Of a stretch of 64,000 nucleotides of DNA, positions 8,226 through 15,550 are shown one piece after another (position 1 is the stretch's first letter; each line of letters opens with the position of its first letter). Source of the stretch: RPQJ01 sp963706535 (lineage in GTDB: Bacteria; Pseudomonadota; Gammaproteobacteria; Steroidobacterales; Steroidobacteraceae); assembly GCA_963706535.1 (NCBI GenBank), contig CAVPMU010000002.1:496001-560000 (forward strand), read 5' to 3'. The position numbers and the translations under genes are program-made. Below the pieces are notes generated by a model. The model was given only the letters and a program-made list of their open reading frames with translations. It was not told the origin of the DNA and ran no database searches.

Positions 8226-9358
8226 AACCAGCCCGAGAAGAACAGGCGGATCACGTCCGCGTCGAAGTCGTAGAGGGGCTCGGTGCCGGCGGCGCCGCCG
8301 GCCGTGGCGTCCCTGAAGTCGTCGTACTCGAAGCGGAAGCGGTCGTAGAAGAGGTTCACGGTCGAGCGCTGGATGAGCTTCCAGCCGAGCGCGGGCAGCT
8401 CGTAGGTCGCGCCGAGGCTCACCGTGTGGCTGGTGAACGAACTCAGTTCCTTGTCGCGCGCCAGGAAGTTCTGCGCGTCCTCGCGCGGGAACAGGTCGGA
8501 GTAGAAGTCGGCCGCGGACTGGTCGTACCAGCGGTAGCCGGCCTCGAAGATCCACTTCGCGCCCCAGGGATGCGTGTAGCCGATGCGTACCGTGCTGGAG
8601 TCGATGCCCCAGGTATCGGTGAACCAGCGGTACTCGCCGTGCAAGGCTGCGCGATAGGGCAGGAAGTACCGCGCGTTCACCGAGGCAGCGCTGCTGGTGC
8701 GCGTGTGCGGGTAGACCTCGGGCTGCCAGGCGTAGCCGGTGGCGCTGTCGCCGTCGACGTAGCGGACCGATCGGTAGGGGTTGTTCAGGAATCCCTCGTC
8801 GGTGACGAGCTCGTAGTTCGCGCCCATCATCAGCGTCGGCGTCACGATCTGCGACAGGCCGAGCCGCCAGGTCGAGCGGTCGAGCGGTTCCTCGAAGGCG
8901 TCGTCGCCGCGCTTGCGCACCTCGTCCCAGCCGCGGCTGAAGCCGAACGAGACCGTGGTGAGGTCGCCGAACATGTCCTGGCTCACGTCGAAGCTCGCGG
9001 AATTCGCCGTGTAGTCGTTCTCGTCGCTGTTGGTGAAGCTCACGCTGTACTGCGTCTTGCCGTTCAGCATGTCGAAGGCGAGGCTGCCCTGGGTGCGCTC
9101 CTCCCTGTACGGGCTCGCCGTGGTCATCACGTCGATGGAGGCGCTCGACACCATGTCCACGTAGTAGTTCGCCGACACGGAGTACTTCTCGGCGAATTTC
9201 TTGCGCACCAGCAGCGACGGGCCGTCGATGGTGACGCCGCCGCCCTCGTAGCGGTGGTAGAGCACGTCCGCCCGGTCGTCCGGCAGCACGCCGGAGCGCG
9301 CGGCGGGCGCCGCGGCCAGCGCCAGCACGAGCAGCCGCAGGGTCGATCGCTTCGTCAT
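8222..9358 (-). CDS. DUF3570 outer-membrane beta-barrel-like protein
   Basis: A 378-residue exported protein. The N-terminus (residues 1-22) is a short signal peptide, and the rest alternates aromatic and polar residues in amphipathic strands ending in Phe, as in outer-membrane barrels. The sequence matches the DUF3570 family (VLYHRYEGGGVTIDGPSLLVRKKF... ANYYVDMVSSASIDV). No enzymatic function is known for the family, but it often occurs beside DUF4266 lipoproteins, TlpA thioredoxins and ApbE. Here it is the last gene of a six-gene minus-strand operon, starting 7 bases after the DUF4266 stop. Its probable role is an outer-membrane component of the locus; substrate unknown. Confidence 0.85.
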   Translation of the reverse strand: MTKRSTLRLLVLALAAAPAARSGVLPDDRADVLYHRYEGGGVTIDGPSLLVRKKFAEKYSVSANYYVDMVSSASIDVMTTASPYREERTQGSLAFDMLNGKTQYSVSFTNSDENDYTANSASFDVSQDMFGDLTTVSFGFSRGWDEVRKRGDDAFEEPLDRSTWRLGLSQIVTPTLMMGANYELVTDEGFLNNPYRSVRYVDGDSATGYAWQPEVYPHTRTSSAASVNARYFLPYRAALHGEYRWFTDTWGIDSSTVRIGYTHPWGAKWIFEAGYRWYDQSAADFYSDLFPREDAQNFLARDKELSSFTSHTVSLGATYELPALGWKLIQRSTVNLFYDRFRFEYDDFRDATAGGAAGTEPLYDFDADVIRLFFSGWF

Positions 9359-9365
9359 GCGGACC

Positions 9366-9596
9366 TCAGTTGCATCCGCAGCCGCCGCCGTGGCTGCCCG
9401 TGGCGCCGCGCGCGCCTTCGCGCGCCTCGAAGACGTGGTTCAGGTAGCTCGTGGCGACCGGGTCGCGGCTCGCGCTCATGATCGGGTCGGCGAAGTTCTG
9501 TCGCTCGTATGGCTTGACCCAGGGCTCGATGCCGCTGCATCCGGCGAGCACCAGGGAGGCGAGGAGCAGCGGCGGCAGGAACGGTCGCATCGGCAT
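9366..9596 (-). CDS. DUF4266 small lipoprotein with Gly/Cys-rich tail
   Basis: A 76-residue protein with a lipoprotein signal ending LVLAGC (Cys20). The body is SGIEPWVKPYERQNFADPIM, characteristic of DUF4266, and the tail ends ARGATGSHGGGCGCN. The start overlaps the TlpA stop (TGATG), so translation is coupled. The conserved Gly/Cys tail and a GAT-x-Ser motif resemble a modification or metal site. Because an ApbE flavin transferase is encoded nearby, the tail could be a flavinylation target, but this is untested inference. Function of the family is unknown. Confidence 0.82.
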   Translation of the reverse strand: MPMRPFLPPLLLASLVLAGCSGIEPWVKPYERQNFADPIMSASRDPVATSYLNHVFEAREGARGATGSHGGGCGCN

Positions 9597-10087
9597 CACT
9601 CCTTGACGAGGCTGCGGATCACGTCCGCGTACTTCGCCTCGTCGCCGGGCTTGTAGCCGCGGTGCACGTGGCGCACGTTGCCCGCGCGGTCGACGAACAC
9701 CGTGCTCGGCATGCCCTGGACGCCGAAGCGTTCCGCCACCTCGTTCTCGCGGTCGAACAGGATCGGGAACGTGACCGGCATGCCCTTGAGCCAGGCCTGC
9801 GCGGCGGCGCTGTCGTTCTCGACGTTGACGCCGAGCAGCGTGAAGCCGAGCGGCTCGTACTTCGACTGCAGTTGCTGCAGCAACGGCATCTCCTGCCGGC
9901 AGGGGCCGCACCAGGTGGCCCAGAAGTTGATCATCACGACCTGCCCCTTGAGTTCGCTCAGGCGTACCGCGGCGCCCTCGCGCGCGGGCAGCGCGAAATC
10001 CGGCGCCGGCTGCGGCGGGCTCGCGACGGAGGTGGCCGCGAGCAGCGTGCCGAGGATCAGGCCGGGAAGCGTTCGTCGACGGGCCAT
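9596..10087 (-). CDS. TlpA-family periplasmic thiol-disulfide oxidoreductase
   Basis: A 163-residue thioredoxin-fold protein with a signal peptide (residues 1-22) and the active site WCGPC (Cys60, Cys63). The cis-proline loop is in GMPSTVFVDRAGN, and the AhpC/TSA-Redoxin-like layout (PDFALP...LSELKGQVVMINFWATWCGPC) is typical of TlpA/ResA. Such proteins reduce apo-cytochrome CxxCH cysteines or other periplasmic disulfides. The locus encodes several CxxCH proteins, which fits that role, but the donor and client are not known. It lies between an outer-membrane barrel gene (15-base gap) and DUF4266 (overlap). Confidence 0.92.
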   Translation of the reverse strand: MARRRTLPGLILGTLLAATSVASPPQPAPDFALPAREGAAVRLSELKGQVVMINFWATWCGPCRQEMPLLQQLQSKYEPLGFTLLGVNVENDSAAAQAWLKGMPVTFPILFDRENEVAERFGVQGMPSTVFVDRAGNVRHVHRGYKPGDEAKYADVIRSLVKE

Positions 10088-10102
10088 GCTGCGCTCCGTG
10101 GG

Positions 10103-10762
10103 TCAGAAGAAGGCCGTGAAGCCCAGGGTGAACTGCAGGTTGTGCGTCAGCTTCTTCTCGCCGAGCAGTTCGCTGTCGAAGGCGTGGTCGCGGGCGTCGA
10201 GGTGCACCGCCAGCCAGTCGGTCGGGAGCAGGCGGTAGCCGGCGCCGGCCGCGATCGTGAAGTGGTCGTCCCCGGCGAAGCGCGTGCTGCCGGCGCCGAG
10301 CGTCAGGTAGAGCGCGGAGGGCATGGCGCGGCGGCCGCCCAGGAACACCTCGCCGGGCAGTGCGTTCCAGCCGACGGCGAGGTCGTAGTAGGTGAACCGG
10401 CGGTCGCTGTCCGTCAGCAGGTCCACGGAGCCGCTCAGGTCCTCGTAGCTGGTGCGGCCCGCCTTGGCGGTACCGACCGTGGCCTCGGCGAACAGGTCCT
10501 CGGTGAAGTGATAGGCGATGCGGGCGCCGTAGACGACGCTGGAGCCGAAGTCCTCGATGCCGATCGAGCCGACGAAGGCCCCGCCCTCGAAGTTCTCGGT
10601 GTCGATGTCCGGCCGCTCGATCTCGCGGCGTCGAACCTGCGGCTCGACGACCTGTGGCGTCTCGGGCGTGGCGGCCGCCGACTCCTGGGCGACGGCGCGC
10701 GTGCCCGCGAGGCCCGTGAGCACGACGCTGCTCAGAAGAAGTACGTGAAGCCGACGGTCCAT
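10103..10762 (-). CDS. Outer-membrane beta-barrel domain protein
   Basis: A 219-residue protein with a signal peptide ending near VAQ (residue 26), a charged linker (VVEPQVRRREIERPDIDTENFE) and an eight-strand-like barrel ending LGFTAFF, with a terminal Phe typical for BAM recognition. It belongs to the type of outer-membrane barrel found beside the next gene upstream in myxobacteria and some gammaproteobacteria. The ATG at 10762 is chosen because GAGGAGATCGAGGA precedes it; the gene then overlaps the SH3/barrel gene by 31 bases. Function unknown; probably a structural outer-membrane partner in the locus. Confidence 0.82.
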   Translation of the reverse strand: MDRRLHVLLLSSVVLTGLAGTRAVAQESAAATPETPQVVEPQVRRREIERPDIDTENFEGGAFVGSIGIEDFGSSVVYGARIAYHFTEDLFAEATVGTAKAGRTSYEDLSGSVDLLTDSDRRFTYYDLAVGWNALPGEVFLGGRRAMPSALYLTLGAGSTRFAGDDHFTIAAGAGYRLLPTDWLAVHLDARDHAFDSELLGEKKLTHNLQFTLGFTAFF

Positions 10763-11475
10763 TCCTCGATCTCCTCGTTGTCGTTGCGGCTCGTGAAGAC
10801 CACGTAGCTGCGGTACTCCGCCTGCAGCAGGAAGCGATTGGTGAGGTAACCGCGCAGGCCGAGGCCCGCATAGGCCGTCTCGTCGGTGCGGTCCTCGGAT
10901 CGCACCAGCGTCGCCTTCGGCGAGACGTGCACCACGCCGCCACCGATGCCGACGAACGGCGCGACCCGCCACTCCGGCACGAAGACGTGGGCGATTCCTG
11001 CGGTTGCGAGCCAGCCGTTCGAGTAGCTCCCGAGCAGGTGCGACGCGTCGATGCGTGCGAGCAGCGACGGAGTCATGGTCCACGCGCCGGTGGCCGAGAC
11101 CAGACTCGCCCCGTCGAAGTCGCCCGTGGCGAGCCCGACTTCCCAGCGATGCCCGGTGCGACTCTCGGGGGACGGCGCCGGCAGGGTGACGGCCTCACCC
11201 GAGGGCGTGAGCGTGCGCACGAGCTGGTTGCGATGCACCCAGCCCTCCTTGCCGCCGTCGCTGCGGACCTTGATCCAGTCCGTGCGCCGGCGCAGCAGTT
11301 CGACCGACTCGCCGCGGTCGACGACGTGGAACGCCGGGTAGCCGCGGCCGGGCCCGCTGCGAAACTCGAGGTAGGGATCCTGCACGACGACGCGGCTGCC
11401 GCCGCTCGCGGCGGTCAGCGCGGCCGGGAACAGCGTTCCCAGCATCATCACGGCGGCGAGCAGGGTTCGGATCAT
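10732..11475 (-). CDS. SH3-domain outer-membrane beta-barrel protein
   Basis: A 247-residue exported protein. Residues 1-23 are a signal peptide, and residues 28-88 form a bacterial SH3 domain (VQDPYLEFRSGPGRGYPAFHV...ELLRRRTDWIKVRS...GWVHRNQL). Residues 105-247 form a small outer-membrane barrel ending in VGFTYFF. The SH3 part would sit in the periplasm and may contact peptidoglycan; this is family-based inference. The start follows the stop of the hydrazine-synthase-like gene by only 4 bases, so both are in one operon. It is paired with a second barrel gene that overlaps its 3' end. Confidence 0.85.
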   Translation of the reverse strand: MIRTLLAAVMMLGTLFPAALTAASGGSRVVVQDPYLEFRSGPGRGYPAFHVVDRGESVELLRRRTDWIKVRSDGGKEGWVHRNQLVRTLTPSGEAVTLPAPSPESRTGHRWEVGLATGDFDGASLVSATGAWTMTPSLLARIDASHLLGSYSNGWLATAGIAHVFVPEWRVAPFVGIGGGVVHVSPKATLVRSEDRTDETAYAGLGLRGYLTNRFLLQAEYRSYVVFTSRNDNEEIEEWTVGFTYFF

Positions 11476-11479
11476 CTAG

Positions 11480-14110
11480 TCAGTCGAGCGGCGCGGCAAA
11501 CGGGTCGTTGAAGTATTGCGCCCCGACATCCACCCATTCTGAGACGAGCTTCAACTCGGCCGGGGTCAGACGGCCCGCGTGGCTGCCCCCGGGGCCGAAC
11601 TTTGCGAAGAAGCGCACAGATCCGCGTGCGTTGCCCGCGACCAGCGACGCCGGCACCGGCACCGGCGCGAACTGCGGCTCGCCGGTGACCGGGTCGGTGC
11701 CGACCTGCACCAGGCGATCCTGCAGGTTGTCGCCGACGAGTTCCTGCTCGTTGTCGCCCGCGAGCAGCTCGCGGTAGGCGTGCTTGTGGTCCGGCTCGTC
11801 GCTCGACGGGCCATCGGTCAGCTCGAGTTGACCAGCCGGCACGCGAATGACCTGGTTGGCGTCGCGGTCCGAGTGGCAGCTCGTGCACGTGTCATCGGCC
11901 AGCACCGTGACCTGGTCCTCCGCGAGCGAGATGCGCGGCTTGCTCCACAGCGCATGGATGTGCGCCTCGTAGTGGATCGTCGTCCGGCAGCCCGAGCGCC
12001 AGCTCGCCATGCAGTCCGGGCTGGTCGGGGCCGCGGTGTCGAGGTCGGCGTAACGATAGGAGAACGGCGCGTCCGGCGCTCGGCCCGCCGTCGCCGGATC
12101 CGTCCATACGTCCTCGTAGTCCACGTCCACCGAGAGGTCGAGCGCCGCACAGTCGGTCTGGCAACTGATGCGGGCGCGCACCTGGGCCATGGTCTCGCCG
12201 AAATCGGCGAAGTACGCGGGGTTGGTGTTCGGGAAGGGCAGGCCGGTGGCCGGCGCGCCGTCCCAGGCGGCCGCGAACAGGTTCGAGCGTCCGTGCGACT
12301 CGCCGCTGTCGCGGTCGTGGCAGCCGTTGCAGCGCCGCTCCTCGCCGGCGCGCAGCTGCAGCCAGTTGTCATGGCGCTGGCTGATGCGCCGTCCGTCCGC
12401 GTCGAGCACCGAGATCGCGAACGGCACGTTGGCCGGCACCTTGACGCGCACCGAGCCGTCGGGCTCGATCGGCGCGTAGCCCAGGATCTCCCGCATGCCG
12501 AAGGCGGCGGTCACCCCGAACGCGCTTCCGGCGAAGTCGCGCAGGTCGTCATCCGGCAGGCCGACAGCCTTCTCGATGCGCAGGAAGCGCGCGGGCCGCT
12601 GAGCTGCCGTCGTGAGCGCGGGATCGGCCAGCGTCGCGATGCCGCCCGGGGCCGAGTCCAGGCCGTCCAGATCGTAGACGCTGCGGATGTCGAGGATGCC
12701 CACGCCTTCGGTTTCCAGCTCGGCGTCGAAATCCACGCCCGCCACCCGGTCGAGCAGCACCGGCGGCAGGGGCTGCGGCTGCAGCGCGACGATATCCATG
12801 TAGATCACGCCTTCGACCGGCGCAACCACGGGAAGCTGGGTGCTGTCGCGCGGATCGTAGATCCAGATGCCGTACAGCGGTGGCGCCGCGGTGGCCGTGC
12901 CGGTCGCGAGGCGCTCCTCGGTGCAGGGCACGATGCGCTGGCCCTCGAGCAGGCGGCACTGCGACCAGCTCACGAGCAGTCGCCCGGTGCCGTCGCGCAG
13001 CGGGAACCCCATGCTGTAGCGGCCGCCGGGAGACGGTGCCGCGCTGGTGCGCACGTCGTTCTCGGTGGATGGCGTCTGTGCCGGGCCCGCGAGCACGCCG
13101 CGGTTCGGCAGGGTCGGTTGCGTGATCTCCACGTAATTGGCGACGTCGATGTCGAGCAGTTGCCCGCCCGACTCCGGGGCCACGAACTGGCGGGCGAGCG
13201 CCAGGATGCGGCCGTCCGCCCGCTGCCGCGGCTCGAGGAAGTGCACGATCGCGCTGTCCGTGCCGGTGGCGTGGCTCTGCGCGCCGTAGAGGAGCTCGAG
13301 CTCGGTTCCGTCCGGCCGCACCGAGTACAGGTTGATCTCGTTGTTCGGACCGGCGTTGTCCCAGCGACTGAAGACGATGCGCCCGTCGTCGAGCACGGCC
13401 GGGTCGAGGTCGTGGCTCTGGTTGAAGGAGATCTGCCTGAGCCCGCTGCCGTCCGCATTGACGACGTGCAACACGAACGCGTCCTCGCGCCGGTCCTCGT
13501 CCTGCGCCGCGAACTGCGGCTTGCCTTCGTCGAGCAGGATGGCGCGCGACTGCCGCTGGCGCGTCGAGCTGAACACGATCCGCCCGTCCGGCAGGTAGTG
13601 GGGCGCGACGTCGTGGCCTTCCTCGGCGACGATGTCCGACTGGATGACGCGACGCAGCTGCCGCGTCGTGACTTCGTATTCCCACAGGTTCCAGGTCGGC
13701 TGGTCGTCCTCGTCGGCGCCCTCGATGAGCGGCTCGCGCATCGCGAACACGAGCCGGGTGCCGTCGTAGGAGGGCTCGACGTCGCGTACGTCGCCTGCGC
13801 CCCCCGTGATGACGCCGGTGACATTGACTTCGGCCGCGGTCGGCGACGCGCGATCGCGCACGAACAGGTCCGCACCGGGCGCGAAATCGAGCTGCCGGCG
13901 CACGTCCCCGTCCGGCGCGTCCATCACGGGCACGGGCCGCTTCACGTAAGCGATGGGGAAGTCGAGCACCACGGGGTCGGGCCCTTGCCCGCTGCCGGGC
14001 GATGCACCGCCATCACCGCTGGTGCAGCCAGTGGCGGCAAGCAGCATGACGCAGGCGAACAGGCTGCATGGCCGTGCCGCCCGGGCCGTGTCTCCGACGA
14101 GTCTGCGCAT
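11480..14110 (-). CDS. Hydrazine-synthase-alpha-like (HzsA-related) lipoprotein with two CxxCH haem motifs
   Basis: An 876-residue exported protein. The chosen ATG at 14110 has an AGGA about 12 bases upstream and gives a lipoprotein-like signal ending AATGC (Cys29). The frame stays open further upstream but without signal-peptide logic. Residues from about 80 to 330 hold PD40/TolB-like propeller repeats (PSYDGTRLVFAMR, YLPDGRIVFSSTR, LDDGRIVFSRWD). The middle part (LYGIWIYDPRDST...VEGVIYMDIVALQP) resembles the HzsA middle domain. Two c-type haem motifs are CNGCH (594-598) and CTSCH (742-746). It is most likely a periplasmic or surface redox protein. There is no sign of the other hydrazine synthase subunits, so anammox chemistry is not implied. 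Confidence 0.8.
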   Translation of the reverse strand: MRRLVGDTARAARPCSLFACVMLLAATGCTSGDGGASPGSGQGPDPVVLDFPIAYVKRPVPVMDAPDGDVRRQLDFAPGADLFVRDRASPTAAEVNVTGVITGGAGDVRDVEPSYDGTRLVFAMREPLIEGADEDDQPTWNLWEYEVTTRQLRRVIQSDIVAEEGHDVAPHYLPDGRIVFSSTRQRQSRAILLDEGKPQFAAQDEDRREDAFVLHVVNADGSGLRQISFNQSHDLDPAVLDDGRIVFSRWDNAGPNNEINLYSVRPDGTELELLYGAQSHATGTDSAIVHFLEPRQRADGRILALARQFVAPESGGQLLDIDVANYVEITQPTLPNRGVLAGPAQTPSTENDVRTSAAPSPGGRYSMGFPLRDGTGRLLVSWSQCRLLEGQRIVPCTEERLATGTATAAPPLYGIWIYDPRDSTQLPVVAPVEGVIYMDIVALQPQPLPPVLLDRVAGVDFDAELETEGVGILDIRSVYDLDGLDSAPGGIATLADPALTTAAQRPARFLRIEKAVGLPDDDLRDFAGSAFGVTAAFGMREILGYAPIEPDGSVRVKVPANVPFAISVLDADGRRISQRHDNWLQLRAGEERRCNGCHDRDSGESHGRSNLFAAAWDGAPATGLPFPNTNPAYFADFGETMAQVRARISCQTDCAALDLSVDVDYEDVWTDPATAGRAPDAPFSYRYADLDTAAPTSPDCMASWRSGCRTTIHYEAHIHALWSKPRISLAEDQVTVLADDTCTSCHSDRDANQVIRVPAGQLELTDGPSSDEPDHKHAYRELLAGDNEQELVGDNLQDRLVQVGTDPVTGEPQFAPVPVPASLVAGNARGSVRFFAKFGPGGSHAGRLTPAELKLVSEWVDVGAQYFNDPFAAPLD

Positions 14111-14137
14111 CCAGCGATCCTCGCAATGGGAAGCCTT

Positions 14138-14152
14138 GGCACTCACGGTGCC
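14138..14152. promoter_or_regulatory. Inverted repeat upstream of the HzsA-like gene
   Basis: GGCAC-TCACG-GTGCC is a perfect 5-bp-arm palindrome lying 28 bases before the minus-strand start codon at 14110. It could be an operator in the leader of that gene. Confidence 0.35.
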
Positions 14153-14204
14153 GGCACGCCACTTTGTCTCACAGGACGCACGGCGCTCCACGCGTCGCGT
14201 CGCG

Positions 14205-14252
14205 TTGTGTGAGCGGACTCTCATAACGCGGGCTTGTGTGAGCGCCATCGCA
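14205..14252. promoter_or_regulatory. Two tandem CRP/FNR-family-like sites in the divergent promoter region
   Basis: An exact 11-bp direct repeat TTGTGTGAGCG occurs at 14205-14215 and 14234-14244, 29 bases apart. Each copy is the left half of a CRP-like site: TGTGA-N6-TCTCA (14208-14223) and TGTGA-N6-TCGCA (14237-14252), each one base off TGTGA-N6-TCACA. The region separates the HzsA-like operon on the minus strand from the CxxCH/LamG/DUF1501 operon on the plus strand, so one regulator could control both. The rest of 14111-14341 shows no gene. Confidence 0.45.
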
Positions 14253-14341
14253 GAACCGCCGTCGTCGCTTGGCGAACCCCTCGTGGCATTCCACATTGCG
14301 CGCCGTGTCTATCCGCATTGCGGCTTGAGGGAGATCGCGCC

Positions 14342-15541
14342 ATGGGCATTGACAGGATCGCCAGTCGTCGCCGCCACGCGGCCGCGACCGTGGCACGACT
14401 CGCGATGCTCGCCGGCGCAGCCTGTGCGCTGCTGCAGCCCGCAGTGTCCGCCGCCGATGCGCGCACCCAGGCCAAGCGCATCCACGACCGGCTGGCCGGC
14501 GTCCCGCCGACGGCGGCAGTGCTCGACGACATGGCGGCCAACGTCGCCGCCGGTCGCAGCCTCGACGCTGCCTACACCGCGATGGAGCACCGCGCGTTCT
14601 ACGACGTGACACTGAAGAATTTCGCGATGCCCTGGACCAATCGTGACCAGACCGTGTTCGCGCCGCTCAACGACTACGTGGCGACGGTGATCGGCATGGT
14701 GCGCGACGACGTGCCCTTCAACCAGTTGCTGTCCGAAGACATCCTCTACGTCGGGCGCAGCGGCCTCGGGCTGCCGACGTTCTCGGCGTCGAGCAACGCC
14801 CACTACGAGGCGCTCGAGTCGGGCGGCGCGAGCCTGAAGGACGATCTGGTGCGCACCACGCAGTCCGCGGCCACGGGCCTGGCACCGGAGGCGACCGCCG
14901 GCGTCATGACCACCCGTGCCGCGGCGCAGTCATTCTTCGTCGCCGGAACCAACCGGGCGATGTTGCGCTACACGCTCATGAACCACCTGTGCCTGGACCT
15001 CGAGCAGCTGCAGGACCCCGCGCGCCCGCCGGATCGCATCCGCCAGGACGTGAGTCGCAGCCCGGGTGGCGACAGCCGCGTGTTCCTGAACAACTGCATC
15101 GCCTGCCACAGCGGCATGGATCCGCTGGCCCAGGCCTACGCCTACTACGACTACGACGAGGCTGCGGGCCACCTCGTCTACACGCCGGGACAGGTGCGTC
15201 CCAAGTACTTCAACAACAAGGACACGTTCAGGCCGGGCTACTCCACCCCCGACGACCGCTGGGACAACTACTGGCGCAAGGGTCGCAACTCGTTGCTCGG
15301 CTGGGATGCCGCGCTGCCCGGCACCGGGCAGGGCGCCAAGTCGATGGGTCGTGAACTGGCCGGCACCGAGCAGTTCGCCCGCTGCCAGGTCGAGAAGGTG
15401 TTCCGCAACGTCTGCTTCCGGGCGCCGAGTGATGCCGAGGACCGGGCGCGGGTTGCCGCGATGACGGCCTCGTTCGAGTCCAGTGGCTATCGGCTCAAGC
15501 GCGTGTTCGCCGACGCCGCCACGTACTGCATGGGCGAGTAG
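14342..15541 (+). CDS. Exported CxxCH (mono-haem) protein of unknown function
   Basis: A 399-residue protein. The ATG at 14342 follows GAGGGAG at a good distance. Residues 1-38 form a signal peptide with a basic start (SRRRHAAATVAR) and a cleavage-like VSA-AD. A single c-type haem motif CIACH (252-256) is followed by AYAYYDYDEA, resembling the C-terminal domain of planctomycete-type cytochrome proteins; the rest is not recognised. The next gene starts 9 bases after its stop, so it leads an operon with the LamG lipoprotein and the DUF1501-like protein. It probably acts in the periplasm as a redox partner of the divergent HzsA-like protein (inferred from adjacency and shared haem motifs). Confidence 0.78.
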   Translation: MGIDRIASRRRHAAATVARLAMLAGAACALLQPAVSAADARTQAKRIHDRLAGVPPTAAVLDDMAANVAAGRSLDAAYTAMEHRAFYDVTLKNFAMPWTNRDQTVFAPLNDYVATVIGMVRDDVPFNQLLSEDILYVGRSGLGLPTFSASSNAHYEALESGGASLKDDLVRTTQSAATGLAPEATAGVMTTRAAAQSFFVAGTNRAMLRYTLMNHLCLDLEQLQDPARPPDRIRQDVSRSPGGDSRVFLNNCIACHSGMDPLAQAYAYYDYDEAAGHLVYTPGQVRPKYFNNKDTFRPGYSTPDDRWDNYWRKGRNSLLGWDAALPGTGQGAKSMGRELAGTEQFARCQVEKVFRNVCFRAPSDAEDRARVAAMTASFESSGYRLKRVFADAATYCMGE

Positions 15542-15550
15542 GAGATCTCC

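Noticed and set aside
11480..14110. True hydrazine synthase and anammox metabolism
   Set aside because: Only one HzsA-related protein with two haem motifs is present. The beta and gamma subunits and hydrazine dehydrogenase are missing, and the neighbours are outer-membrane proteins.
14111..14296. N-terminal extension of the HzsA-like protein to 14296
   Set aside because: The extension is Arg-rich and would bury the lipoprotein signal. The ATG at 14110 has a signal peptide and a ribosome site.
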